Shown here: piece after piece, positions 45,952-54,487 of the stretch
How the letters are laid out: every line of letters begins with the position of its first letter
How positions within the stretch are numbered: the stretch's first letter is position 1
Origin: JADHUC01 sp964617665
GTDB lineage: Bacteria > Planctomycetota > Planctomycetia > Pirellulales > Pirellulaceae
Reading direction: 5' to 3'
DNA: 64,000 nt
Assembly: GCA_964617665.1 (NCBI GenBank)
Contig: CAZUAH010000012.1
Span: 1 to 64,000 of the forward strand
Program-made: the position numbers and the translations under genes
Notes under the pieces: model-generated
The model's input: the letters and a program-made list of their open reading frames with translations, nothing else
What the model was told of the DNA's origin: nothing
Database searches by the model: none

Positions 45952-46566
45952 TCAACTCGCGAGACGACGCTGAATCTCGCCAAGAATCCGCTGTTCTAGC
46001 GACACATCGCGTCCGATGGAGATCCAGTCCAGGGTAGAGGGGCCGACCAGCGCCGACTGTTCGTTCCGCACCAGAGACCCGTCGTGACGCACGGCTGCCT
46101 GCCCGACCGTGGCGTGTTCCGGTTGAACCACGTCTTCTAGTTGCTTGTGAACCGCCACCTGCAACAGGTAGCCACCATCGGCAGGGATAACACGCACAAA
46201 TGCGTAGCGACGCACCGACTGCAGTGTTGCGTGCAGTTTCTCAAAGCCACGTGTCGAGTCCTTCCGCCACGGCTCCAGGATCGTCGAGCCTTCCACGGGA
46301 TACGTTTCGATGTGTCCTTCAAGCGGCGTATCACCGATCAAACGGACCCTTTCCTCTCTCTTGATCTTGAAGTAGTTGTCGATGGTGTCAACGATTTGGG
46401 ACCAGACAAACTCCCGATCGGAGACTGGCACAAACAGCGGATTCTCCAATTGCGGCAATTCACCACCCGAATGCCCATCGGGTGATGGGTGCGGGGACAA
46501 CACGCAGCCAACATCCGTGACCGCGAGCAGTACGACGCAAAACAAGGCCAGTCGCAGACGAATCAT
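45952..46566 (-). CDS. Lipoprotein of unknown function
   Basis: A 204-residue protein. ATG 46566 gives MIRLRLALFCVVLLAVTDVGC, a lipobox with Cys21. The mature part contains VSDREFVWSQIVDTIDNYFK, GHIETYPVEGSTILEPWRKD, FVRVIPADGGYLLQVAVHK and STLDWISIGRDVSLEQRILG, an alpha/beta pattern consistent with a small outer-membrane-associated domain. A longer frame to 46809 lacks a signal peptide. It is divergent from the CsgG-like lipoprotein. Function unknown. Confidence 0.77.
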   Translation of the reverse strand: MIRLRLALFCVVLLAVTDVGCVLSPHPSPDGHSGGELPQLENPLFVPVSDREFVWSQIVDTIDNYFKIKREERVRLIGDTPLEGHIETYPVEGSTILEPWRKDSTRGFEKLHATLQSVRRYAFVRVIPADGGYLLQVAVHKQLEDVVQPEHATVGQAAVRHDGSLVRNEQSALVGPSTLDWISIGRDVSLEQRILGEIQRRLAS

Positions 46567-46877
46567 TGCTTCACTTCGCTGAAAGAGAGAGCGGAAGTAG
46601 CCCCCAATGCTGTCGAACAGCCGTTTCGATCGGACGAAAATCATCGAAAGGGGCGGTAGTTTCCTGGAAAGGACGGCTCGTCGCAATAGCATTCGGGGCG
46701 GTGCTATCACTACGAGCAACATGTTGTTCTCAGCATCGCTATCACATCGACCTTGCCCCGAGCCGGTTTTCTCGCATATATACCCCGCCCGAGTGCCGAT
46801 CTTTATCAAGATCTACACCAGCCAATTCGGCTTCGAGCGACGCACCACCCTCTTCTTGCGCATACGGATCGGAAGAC
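46567..46877. other. Intergenic stretch between divergent lipoprotein genes
   Basis: About 310 bases that should hold both promoters. It is covered by unsupported in-frame extensions of both genes. I saw an A/T-rich piece CATATATACC (46775-46784) that could be part of a promoter but no convincing -35 partner, hairpin or RNA gene. Confidence 0.4.
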
Positions 46878-47969
46878 ATGAAAGCAGCAACCACTTTGGC
46901 CTGGGCAATATTGGCTGTCACAGCCGCTGGCTGCACACAGAACGTCACGCTTGGAGTCTGGAGGCCGGCCGAGTTCGACGTTTCCGGAATTCAAAGCTTG
47001 GCGGTGCTGGATTTCGAGGGACCTGGAAATACAGGCAAGAGCGCGAGTTCTGCGTTAGTGAGCCAATTGTGGGAAAACGGGCACTATCAATTGGTAAATC
47101 AGTCGCAACTGGGGCAGGCCGGGCCTGTCGCTTCGGCTGACGGAGGTCCGCCGAACGTGCAGGCGGCTCTAGAAGCGGCTCGCGCGATGGGTGTCGATGC
47201 CGTGTTAACGGGGCAAGTCGTCAGCTACGACGTGTCAGACGATGTGTTCCGCAGTCAACGATTCGAAGTGATCGACGAGGATTATCGCGACAAGCCGAAC
47301 AACGTGGTCAACAACCTCATGGGCATAGGCTTCGAAAGTAACGAGACCTTGAACCGCGATGGTGCCGTATCGTTATCTTTCCAGTTGATCGATGCGCGTA
47401 CCGGTCAGGTCCGGGCAGCACGCCAGACGACTCATTCCTTCAACGGCCAGATGACAAACGGCGAAGGAATTCTCCCTGGACGCCAGAGTGTGTTGACGGA
47501 TCTGCTGGACGCATGCACTCGAGATATTGTCGTGATGCTGGCGCCCCATCGCGAATTCACCACCGCATCATTGTCCACGCCGTACTTTTCCACAGGATCC
47601 TCAGAGGTTCGCCGTGGGAACACGCTGGCGGCGAATGGCGACTGGCAGGGTGCTGCACGCTGCTGGGAGGGGGCGTTAGAGACGAATCCGGAGAATCACG
47701 CCGCGATGCACAATCTTGCCGTTGCGCGAGAGGCTCAACACGACTATCGTGGAGCACAGGAGCTACTGTCCGATGCGTTGAAGATTAAGAATGCTGGGTT
47801 GTACGCGAAATCGCTGAAACGCGTCTCTGGAGAGAGTGAGCAATATCGGCTGACGAGCCTCCAGTTCAACACGCATGAACAAGGTACGGACTCGGGACTC
47901 CCAACCATACCCGCCAGCCATCAGCCGTCGATCGCAGATGGAAACCGATCGGATCAGTTAGCCCAGTAG
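46878..47969 (+). CDS. CsgG-like lipoprotein with TPR region
   Basis: A 363-residue lipoprotein from ATG 46878 (GGAAG just upstream), with lipobox AVTAAGC (Cys19). Residues about 35-240 follow the CsgG/FlgT/LpoB-like pattern: SLAVLDFEGPGNTGKSASSA, SQLWENGHYQLVNQSQL, AMGVDAVLTGQVVSYDV and SLSFQLIDARTGQVRAARQT. Residues about 250-330 hold TPR-like repeats (AARCWEGALETNPENHAAM). It is probably an outer-membrane periplasmic-face protein; no curli genes are nearby. Its 3' end overlaps a convergent small gene by 16 bases. Confidence 0.83.
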   Translation: MKAATTLAWAILAVTAAGCTQNVTLGVWRPAEFDVSGIQSLAVLDFEGPGNTGKSASSALVSQLWENGHYQLVNQSQLGQAGPVASADGGPPNVQAALEAARAMGVDAVLTGQVVSYDVSDDVFRSQRFEVIDEDYRDKPNNVVNNLMGIGFESNETLNRDGAVSLSFQLIDARTGQVRAARQTTHSFNGQMTNGEGILPGRQSVLTDLLDACTRDIVVMLAPHREFTTASLSTPYFSTGSSEVRRGNTLAANGDWQGAARCWEGALETNPENHAAMHNLAVAREAQHDYRGAQELLSDALKIKNAGLYAKSLKRVSGESEQYRLTSLQFNTHEQGTDSGLPTIPASHQPSIADGNRSDQLAQ

Positions 47970-48178
47970 CCCTTTTCTTCGTCTTCGATGGCATCCAAAT
48001 GCCGATCGTCGATGTGGAGGATCGGTGCGGTCCATTGGTCCATCCGGTCCGCGGCGTCGACGGTCCAGCCCGCCCGCAGGCGGTGAGTCCGCTCGCTCCA
48101 ACCCTCTCGGATCTTCTTGGTCCAGTATCTGATTTCCTGTGGTGTTGGATCGATCGTTTTTGGTCCACGTGCACCCAT
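47954..48178 (-). CDS. Small Trp-rich protein of unknown function
   Basis: A 74-residue protein from ATG 48178 with AGGAGG nine bases upstream, a strong ribosome binding site for this genome. It is basic at the start and acidic at the end: MGARGPKTIDPTPQEIRYWT, KIREGWSERTHRLRAGW, MDQWTAPIL and IEDEEKGYWAN. Six Trp in 74 residues is unusual. MGARGPK recalls the opening of phage terminase small subunits, but the rest does not match. It overlaps the convergent neighbour by 16 bases. Confidence 0.65.
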   Translation of the reverse strand: MGARGPKTIDPTPQEIRYWTKKIREGWSERTHRLRAGWTVDAADRMDQWTAPILHIDDRHLDAIEDEEKGYWAN

Positions 48179-48526
48179 GACATTGACCTCCTCTATGCTT
48201 TTGCAGCCAACAGTCAAGCGAAAGATGAGCCGCCCAAATGCTGGTCTCCTACTTCGGATGAGAAACGGATACGATGTGCGGCAAGTGACCTGCGAGGTCA
48301 TCCTCGGGCATCCCGATCACTCGTGGGTGCATAGAAAGCAGACGGTGAGCCAAATGAGTAGAAAATGCCGGATTTTCGGAAAACTGCTTCTGCGCAGGGA
48401 CTTGCGACGGATTCTTGGCCGCGCGGAGAACTAATCAGGCTCTTTCGATGGGACTAGCGGTGTACTGAATCGCTACGATCCTGCGGCTCTGGAGTGCGCT
48501 ATTTTGCCACACTATCGGCGATTGCC
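48179..48526. other. Intergenic stretch, no supported gene
   Basis: About 350 bases between the small Trp-rich gene start and the end of pepT. Short open frames occur on both strands but none has a ribosome binding site or recognisable sequence. The promoter of the small gene should be near 48200-48260. Confidence 0.45.
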
Positions 48527-49777
48527 TCATCCCGCCACATCCAACCCTTCCGCCCAGACACCCGCCAATTCGACTAGTACATCGACCGCAGCCCCCATTT
48601 CGTCAAGACAGGCCCATTCCAGCGGAGAGTGAGGGTTATGCTGGCCAGACGAGAGATTTGGCGTCGGCAGTCCCTTTTCGGTCAGCAACGATCCATCCGT
48701 GCCGCCGCGGATTGACGTCAATTGAGCGTTTCGTCCTCGCCGTTCGTGGGCTTTCTGAGCGTAGGCCACAGCTCGCGGCTCCAGGTGCAAACCATCCGCC
48801 GGATTGCGGTATTGCCGGGTCACATCTACGCCGATGGCCACGCCGGGAAACTCGCATTCCACTTCCCTCGCCACTTTGCGCAACAGATCGGCCCGTTCAG
48901 CCAGACGAGCAGTGTCGAAATCCCGCAGGATGAGTTTCAGTACCGCTTGCCCCACACCGCCTTCGCTGTGATAAGGATGGATGAAGCCCTCCCGGTCTTC
49001 GGTCGTTTCCGGTGAGAGTTGATCTTTGGGCAGTCGCGAAACGTAAGCCGCGGCTGCGCGTATGGCATTGACCATGCGGTCTTTGGCAATCGATGGATGG
49101 ATGTTCACACCGCGAACGGTAACCGTCGCGAGATCTGCGGAAAACGTCTCCACATCAATCTTGTTGGCGGCATCACCGTCCAGCGTGTAGCAGACAACAG
49201 CACCGAGTCGCGAGAGATCGACGTGTTTTGTGCCGCGTCCGATTTCTTCGTCGCAGGTGAACAGAATGCGAATTGGCCCGTGCGTGATCTCTGGATGTTC
49301 CATCAAGCAGGCCGCTGCTTCGACGATCACCGCCACACCTGCTTTGTCGTCTCCGCCCAAAAGGGTCGTGCCGTCGGTGGTGATCAACGTGGCACCGACT
49401 AGCCCCTCCAATTCCGGGTTATCGGCGACTCGGATGACCTGATTTGAATCGCCGGACAATCTGAGGTCTCCGCCTTCGTAGCCGCGAATCACTTGAGGCT
49501 TGACATCGGTACCGCTGGTTTCTGGCGAAGTATCCAGATGAGCGTTGAACGCGACGACCGGCACATCATTGTCGGTCGTGGATGGAATCGTGGCCCAGAC
49601 CAAGCCATGTTCGTCTTGCTCGACGTCATCCAATCCGATTTCCTCCAACTGCCGAACCAGCAAGCGGCCCAGTTCCCGCTGGCCTTCGGAGCTCGGATAG
49701 CCGTCGTTTGCATCATTGGCGGTTGTGTCAATGGCGACGTATTGGAGGAAGCGTTCGAGCAGTCTTTCCTTGTTCAC
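48527..49777 (-). CDS. pepT: Peptidase T (tripeptide aminopeptidase)
   Basis: Zinc M20 peptidase that removes the N-terminal residue of tripeptides in the cytoplasm. GTG 49777 with AAGGA seven bases upstream gives 416 residues, the family length; the frame extends further without homology. Visible motifs are VAFNAHLDTSPETSG (metal His), LGGDDKAGVAVIVEAA (bridging Asp), FTCDEEIGRGT (catalytic Glu) and IRGGTDGSLLTEKGLPTPNL. It is divergent from the exonuclease gene with 88 bases between. Confidence 0.94.
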   Translation of the reverse strand: MNKERLLERFLQYVAIDTTANDANDGYPSSEGQRELGRLLVRQLEEIGLDDVEQDEHGLVWATIPSTTDNDVPVVAFNAHLDTSPETSGTDVKPQVIRGYEGGDLRLSGDSNQVIRVADNPELEGLVGATLITTDGTTLLGGDDKAGVAVIVEAAACLMEHPEITHGPIRILFTCDEEIGRGTKHVDLSRLGAVVCYTLDGDAANKIDVETFSADLATVTVRGVNIHPSIAKDRMVNAIRAAAAYVSRLPKDQLSPETTEDREGFIHPYHSEGGVGQAVLKLILRDFDTARLAERADLLRKVAREVECEFPGVAIGVDVTRQYRNPADGLHLEPRAVAYAQKAHERRGRNAQLTSIRGGTDGSLLTEKGLPTPNLSSGQHNPHSPLEWACLDEMGAAVDVLVELAGVWAEGLDVAG

Positions 49778-49865
49778 AGCGGTGTCCTTGCTAGCAGGCC
49801 GATGGTTTTGTGCTAAGCTGACGCGAATGATGGCGTAGCAGCCCACACTTGGAAAGGGGACATTC

Positions 49866-50705
49866 GTGACAAGCTCAGCAGTCAAGTTTCTGGTATTCGA
49901 CATTGAAAGTGTCGCCGATGGCGACTTGGTCTCCAAAATACGCTATCCCGGCGAAGGACTGGGGGCCGAGGAAGCCGTTGCTCGTTATCGCGCCGAGTTG
50001 ATGGAAGAGACCGGCCGTGATTTCATCCCCTACACTTTCCAGATTCCGGTTTCCGTCGTTGTAGCGAAGGTCGACGCCAACTATAGCTTGATCGACATGG
50101 TTGCGTTGGACGAGCCCGAATTTCGATCACACGTGATCACCGATCATTTCTGGCGAGGCTGGGAAGCGTACCGGCGACCGACTTTGGTCAGCTTCAACGG
50201 CCGAACGTTCGACATGCCGCTGATGGAATTGGCTGCGTTTCGGTATGGGTTGAGCGTTCCCGGTTGGTTCAATATCTACGATAAGAGCTGGGAGCAGCAT
50301 CGAAGCCGGTACAACACCCAATCGCACCTCGATCTGCACGATTTGTTGACCAACTTCGGTGCTAGCCGTTTCAATGGCGGGCTAAACCTCGCGGCAAACG
50401 TGCTAGGAAATCCCGGCAAGATGGACGTCCAGGGTCACATGGTTCAGGACCTCTTCAACGAAGGAAAACTGGCCGAGATCAACGACTACTGCCGCTGCGA
50501 CGTGCTGGATACGTATTTTGTCTTTCTGCGCACTTCGGTCATCTTAGGCCGCATATCGTTGGACCGCGAGCAGGAGGTCGTCGCTGAGACGAAGCAGTGG
50601 ATCACCGACCGCGCCGATGAGGTTTCGGCCTATCAAACGTACCTGGACAACTGGGGCGACTGGCAGGATCCGTGGAATGAGACGACGCCGGAAGAGGGCG
50701 AATAG
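49866..50705 (+). CDS. PolB-like 3'-5' exonuclease
   Basis: A 279-residue DEDD-superfamily nuclease resembling the exonuclease domain of DNA polymerase B (DNA_pol_B_exo2 type). Motifs: ExoI FDIES with Asp12 and Glu14, ExoII SFNGRTFDMPLM, and ExoIII YCRCDVLDTYFVF with the Tyr expected for DEDDy. It has no polymerase part. Start GTG 49866 with AAGGGG six bases upstream. Role in repair is inferred from the family. Confidence 0.9.
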   Translation: MTSSAVKFLVFDIESVADGDLVSKIRYPGEGLGAEEAVARYRAELMEETGRDFIPYTFQIPVSVVVAKVDANYSLIDMVALDEPEFRSHVITDHFWRGWEAYRRPTLVSFNGRTFDMPLMELAAFRYGLSVPGWFNIYDKSWEQHRSRYNTQSHLDLHDLLTNFGASRFNGGLNLAANVLGNPGKMDVQGHMVQDLFNEGKLAEINDYCRCDVLDTYFVFLRTSVILGRISLDREQEVVAETKQWITDRADEVSAYQTYLDNWGDWQDPWNETTPEEGE

Positions 50706-50736
50706 GGGCTAGACGCCCGCTGTTGGCCAATCCAAA

Positions 50737-50989
50737 CCGGCCTTGAAAGGCCGGCCTACCATCAATCAGCCGCTACGCGGCAGGTCGGGCGTGGCAATGA
50801 TCTCCTCTCGTGTCTCGGATCGCGTGGCGAGATGATCTTCTCCCGCGTCGCAGAGCGACGCCACGATGGTAGGCAGGCGTTTCAACGCCTGCATGACGTT
50901 CGCCCCCAAACCGCCTCGTCGCGTAGCGACGGACGCAAAACTCGTGTCGCGGAGCGACGCCGTGACGGTAGGCAGGCGTTTCAAGTGCG
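50737..50989. repeat. Cluster of short palindromes and direct repeats, family C
   Basis: Within about 250 bases: CCGGCCTTGAAAGGCCGG (50737-50754); three GTCGC-NNN-GCGAC hairpins at 50846-50860, 50917-50931 and 50946-50960; and GGTAGGCAGGCGTTTCAA twice (from about 50868 and from 50967), the first of which continues to a full palindrome GCAGGCGTTTCAACGCCTGC (50873-50892). It fills the space between the exonuclease and LRR gene ends. No coding frame is supported. Confidence 0.8.
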
Positions 50990-50996
50990 TCCCGCC

Positions 50997-52895
50997 TCAT
51001 TTGCTCTCGAACGCAGATTCTAACCTGGAGGTGACGCGGATCTTCCACGGACTCTTTTTCGCGGCATCTTCGGTGGATCTATGGATGAAGTCCACGATTT
51101 GCTGAGCAACCTTAGGATGCTCGCTGAGCAGCGCAGTTCCCTGCTTGGCACTCGCAACGCCGAGAAGCGAGAGACTTGGGTGTGCGGACTCGTCCGACGC
51201 GGAGTCGGCTTCAGCGGAGCGACCGCTAGTTGCAGGATACAGGCCTTTGAGCGTCGCATGGACGTTTTTGGCGGCGCGCAAGCTATCTTCGCTTTGCGCC
51301 CCCACGACCAACATTGTCGGTATGGCAGAGATGGTGCGAGTTCGTATAGGCAGAAGATACGTCTCCCGATGACTGCTGAGCATAACGGGCGAAAGAGATA
51401 CCACTGCTCGGACGTCGAGCACATTCTCTCCGAAAACGCGATCGACGGGCGGGTCCCGACCCCAATACGCGATCCAGTTAGTCGCTATGACGCCGGTTCT
51501 ACCATCCGCGACCAGGCAAAGGAGGTTGACGTTCAAGGCCCCGCTATTGTGCTCGTCTATAAGGAAAGTCGTGATCGCCTCCAACTGGGCAAAGCCAAGT
51601 GCAAAAAAATGCCCATACGGCACTCGTGTTCGGCCGGACGCCTCGTCGCCATCAGTCCGGCCAGATAGGCGTCGTCTGGCCGCCATTGGCCACATTTCGG
51701 GAACGACCACGGCACAACCATGGCTCTGCAGCTTTTTGGCCAACGGATCGAATTCTCGTCGCGAACGATTCAAGTCGTGCAGGAGAACTACGGGAATCGA
51801 CTCCGTGCCACGATTACCTGGGTAGTAGGTGCACTCGAACACGAAATTCTCAGGTAGCCCGGGCAGGCCCCTGTAGCGACTCAAGACATCGGCCGATGAC
51901 GCGCGGAGCGAGACGGTCTTCGTGCTCCCGCCGGCTGACTTCTCGGACGCTGGCTTCACGTACCAACCGTAGATGTGCGCCCCGGACATGGCCTGACGCA
52001 GACGCCGGAAGTCCTTGTGGGCAATCTTCTCGTGGACGACGACTTCCAGGTCCTCGAGGTTTTCCAACCGAGTAAGGATTGTAATGTGTTCGAACGTAAG
52101 CGTCACCCCGATCAGTGAAAGGCGTTTCAGACCTGGGAGTCCCCAAAGCAGACGTAAGCCTTCGTCTACGGCCTGTTGCGTCTCGATCCGGGCAAATGTG
52201 ACACGGTCGTCTTCAGGCTCCAACGATGCCCCCAACTGTTTCAGCTTTTCCCGAGCGAATTTGGACTCGGTGCTGCAATTGGAGGAGATGTCCAAGTTGG
52301 GCACTTCCATTCGTAGGTGCAAGAGCCCATCGGCGGTTACGTTGGTATCTAGAATATTGAGGACGCCGAGCTGCGTCATCTTGCGCACGGCGTGCAAACC
52401 ATCGTCGGTGACTCGCGTCCCACGCAGGGAAAGGACGCGAAGTTCCTCCAAGCCGGCTAGATGAACCAATCCAGCGTCTGCGACACCGGTTCCGTCCAGG
52501 TAGAGCGATCGCAGACATGCCAATTGCGAAAGACGAGGCATACCCGCATCCGTGACTCCCGTACCATTCAGGTTCAGTGTCTTGAGCTGCTTCAGACACT
52601 GCACAGATTTCAAGCCTTCGTCAGTCACCTTCGGAGACGCGACGTACAGTTGCGTAATCTCGGTCAAGTGCTGAAGCGGGGCCAAATGAGCGTCGGTTGC
52701 CGAGGGCGGCATGCCGACCCCCAGCACACGACCATCGCCGCCGATCTGCACGGTAGCACCACATTTCTCGAGCGATTGCACACATGCCGATTGGGAAGGC
52801 GGATCCTCCGGTTCGCCCTCGCGTTCATGGGCGGAATCGACACGCGCGGGGAGAAGGACCGTTAGGAGAACGGACGATAGCAGCACAGAACGCAT
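50997..52895 (-). CDS. Exported leucine-rich-repeat protein fused to a degenerate alpha/beta hydrolase
   Basis: A 632-residue protein with a signal peptide (1-21, VDSA). Residues about 80-290 are LRRs of the 24-residue kind: LKQLKTLNLNGTGVTDAGM, LRSLYLDGTGVADAGLVHL and LRVLSLRGTRVTDDGL. From about 342 an alpha/beta-hydrolase-like domain follows: PVVLLHDLNRSRREFDPLA, GCAVVVPEMWP and the nucleophile-elbow position VADGRTGVIATNW, where the catalytic Ser is missing. It is probably a binding protein. It is followed downstream by a repeat cluster. Start ATG 52895. Confidence 0.82.
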   Translation of the reverse strand: MRSVLLSSVLLTVLLPARVDSAHEREGEPEDPPSQSACVQSLEKCGATVQIGGDGRVLGVGMPPSATDAHLAPLQHLTEITQLYVASPKVTDEGLKSVQCLKQLKTLNLNGTGVTDAGMPRLSQLACLRSLYLDGTGVADAGLVHLAGLEELRVLSLRGTRVTDDGLHAVRKMTQLGVLNILDTNVTADGLLHLRMEVPNLDISSNCSTESKFAREKLKQLGASLEPEDDRVTFARIETQQAVDEGLRLLWGLPGLKRLSLIGVTLTFEHITILTRLENLEDLEVVVHEKIAHKDFRRLRQAMSGAHIYGWYVKPASEKSAGGSTKTVSLRASSADVLSRYRGLPGLPENFVFECTYYPGNRGTESIPVVLLHDLNRSRREFDPLAKKLQSHGCAVVVPEMWPMAARRRLSGRTDGDEASGRTRVPYGHFFALGFAQLEAITTFLIDEHNSGALNVNLLCLVADGRTGVIATNWIAYWGRDPPVDRVFGENVLDVRAVVSLSPVMLSSHRETYLLPIRTRTISAIPTMLVVGAQSEDSLRAAKNVHATLKGLYPATSGRSAEADSASDESAHPSLSLLGVASAKQGTALLSEHPKVAQQIVDFIHRSTEDAAKKSPWKIRVTSRLESAFESK

Positions 52896-52931
52896 CGTTG
52901 ACGACCTCCTGGTGTCACGAGACGGTCTACG

Positions 52932-54350
52932 TCAATTGTCCATCAACACGACAGCCGGATCCTGCGACAGTGCCGAGAGAGTGGGCAGATAACTCGCCAT
53001 CACTGTTACCGCGGGCGCGCCAACGATTGTCGCGATCACCAGCCAGATCTCTGTCGCAAACAGGTCTGCGCCAATCTCCATGGTCCTGTTGCCGATCAGC
53101 GGCGTAAGGTAGTAGCCCAGCACACAGCCTATCGCACCGCCCAGCAATCCCACGAGCAATGATTTTCCCAAGAATAGCGAGGCTACGTTGGCGGCGCCTT
53201 TCCCTAGGGCCCGCAAGACGCCGATCTCCGAGCGACGGTCTCGGACGTTCAGCCAAGTCATCAAGGCGACAAATAACGCCGACACCAATATGACCGCCGG
53301 CGTCACGATCCCGACTAGACGCGAGAGCGTGTCCTGCTGGCGTTCGCGCATTTGCGAGAGCGTTTCCTGCTGCCGCTTGCGGCTGGCCGCCTGAGCGTCA
53401 CGATTTTCGATGATGCCATTCAGAGTCTTTTCGACGCTCGCTAACTCGCGTTGTCGCGACGCTTCAACCAAATCACGCTGCTTCTCGCGAGCAGTTGCGC
53501 GAGTCAGATGTTCGGTGACTTTGGTGTCCGGTAGGACACCCTCTAATTCGGCTCGAATTATGGAGATTCGGTCGCCTTTGCACTTACAGTTCAATGCCAT
53601 GATCTGATTGACTCTATCTGGTTTTCCTAGGATTTCCTGCGCGTCCTCCAGATGCGTCACGATTTGAACGTCCTGCAGGCTACCATACGCGGGCATGATC
53701 TTAGCGATCTTCAGATCGTGTCCTTCGACTTGAATCGTGTCACCTTCCTTGTAATCAGCACCCAGTTCGTTGCCCAAGAGGGCCGTTCCCTTCTCGACGG
53801 GTTTCACCATATGGGGCTTTTCTTCATTCTTCTGCGACTGGGTAAGCACGGGCAGCGTGCCGACCAGCAATGCAGTGCGATTGTCTATTTTGATCTTATG
53901 CTGCAAGGTCGCCACTAGATGGACGATGGTTTCGATGCTCTCGGCCGTGGCCAGTTTGTGAACGTACTCCTCGGGGAAATCCACAGCCATAAAATCGGTG
54001 TACAAGTTGGCCATGTTCGTGTCTTTATGCACGATCCTCAGATTGACCCCCAAATCGCGCATGATGCGTTTGGTCTGCTTGTCCATCTGTGCGAGGACCT
54101 CTTCCGTCTCCTTCTTCATCTCCTCGGTTTCAGCCTTCATTAGGTCTGCTTCTTCGCCCAGCTCCTTCAACTGCTTGTTCGTATCCTCCTGAAATCTCCT
54201 CAACTGCTCGTTCGTATCCTTCTCGTACCCGGCGATAAGCGTTGGACCGACCATGAACAGCGCAGCGGCGATGATGACGGCCATTAGGCAAAGCAGGAAG
54301 TTGACGAAACGAAAACGGATTTCGGACGTGATTAGTTTTAGTGTGCTCAT
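52932..54350 (-). CDS. FtsX/MacB-type ABC transporter permease with coiled-coil insertion
   Basis: A 472-residue inner-membrane protein. First segment about 15-37 (FLLCLMAVIIAAALF), then a charged coiled coil (about 42-95; LRRFQEDTNKQLKELGEEA, EEMKKETEEVLAQMDK), a periplasmic MacB-like domain, a second coiled coil (about 285-345) and three C-terminal segments with RDRRSEIGVLRALGKG, the FtsX signature. The permease lies 36 bases upstream of the LRR gene on the same strand. No ABC ATPase is in the window, so partner and substrate are unknown. Confidence 0.85.
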   Translation of the reverse strand: MSTLKLITSEIRFRFVNFLLCLMAVIIAAALFMVGPTLIAGYEKDTNEQLRRFQEDTNKQLKELGEEADLMKAETEEMKKETEEVLAQMDKQTKRIMRDLGVNLRIVHKDTNMANLYTDFMAVDFPEEYVHKLATAESIETIVHLVATLQHKIKIDNRTALLVGTLPVLTQSQKNEEKPHMVKPVEKGTALLGNELGADYKEGDTIQVEGHDLKIAKIMPAYGSLQDVQIVTHLEDAQEILGKPDRVNQIMALNCKCKGDRISIIRAELEGVLPDTKVTEHLTRATAREKQRDLVEASRQRELASVEKTLNGIIENRDAQAASRKRQQETLSQMRERQQDTLSRLVGIVTPAVILVSALFVALMTWLNVRDRRSEIGVLRALGKGAANVASLFLGKSLLVGLLGGAIGCVLGYYLTPLIGNRTMEIGADLFATEIWLVIATIVGAPAVTVMASYLPTLSALSQDPAVVLMDN

Positions 54351-54487
54351 AGAAAACAGATTAGCACATCACCGGGGGAAAATGAAGCTAGGGCTCCGCG
54401 TTTAGCCCGAGCCGAGACGGTGGAGAATTGGCGAATTTGCCTCTTGCAAGTGGTCGCGTATCGCTGGTCACTTGGTCAGCAGACGGT

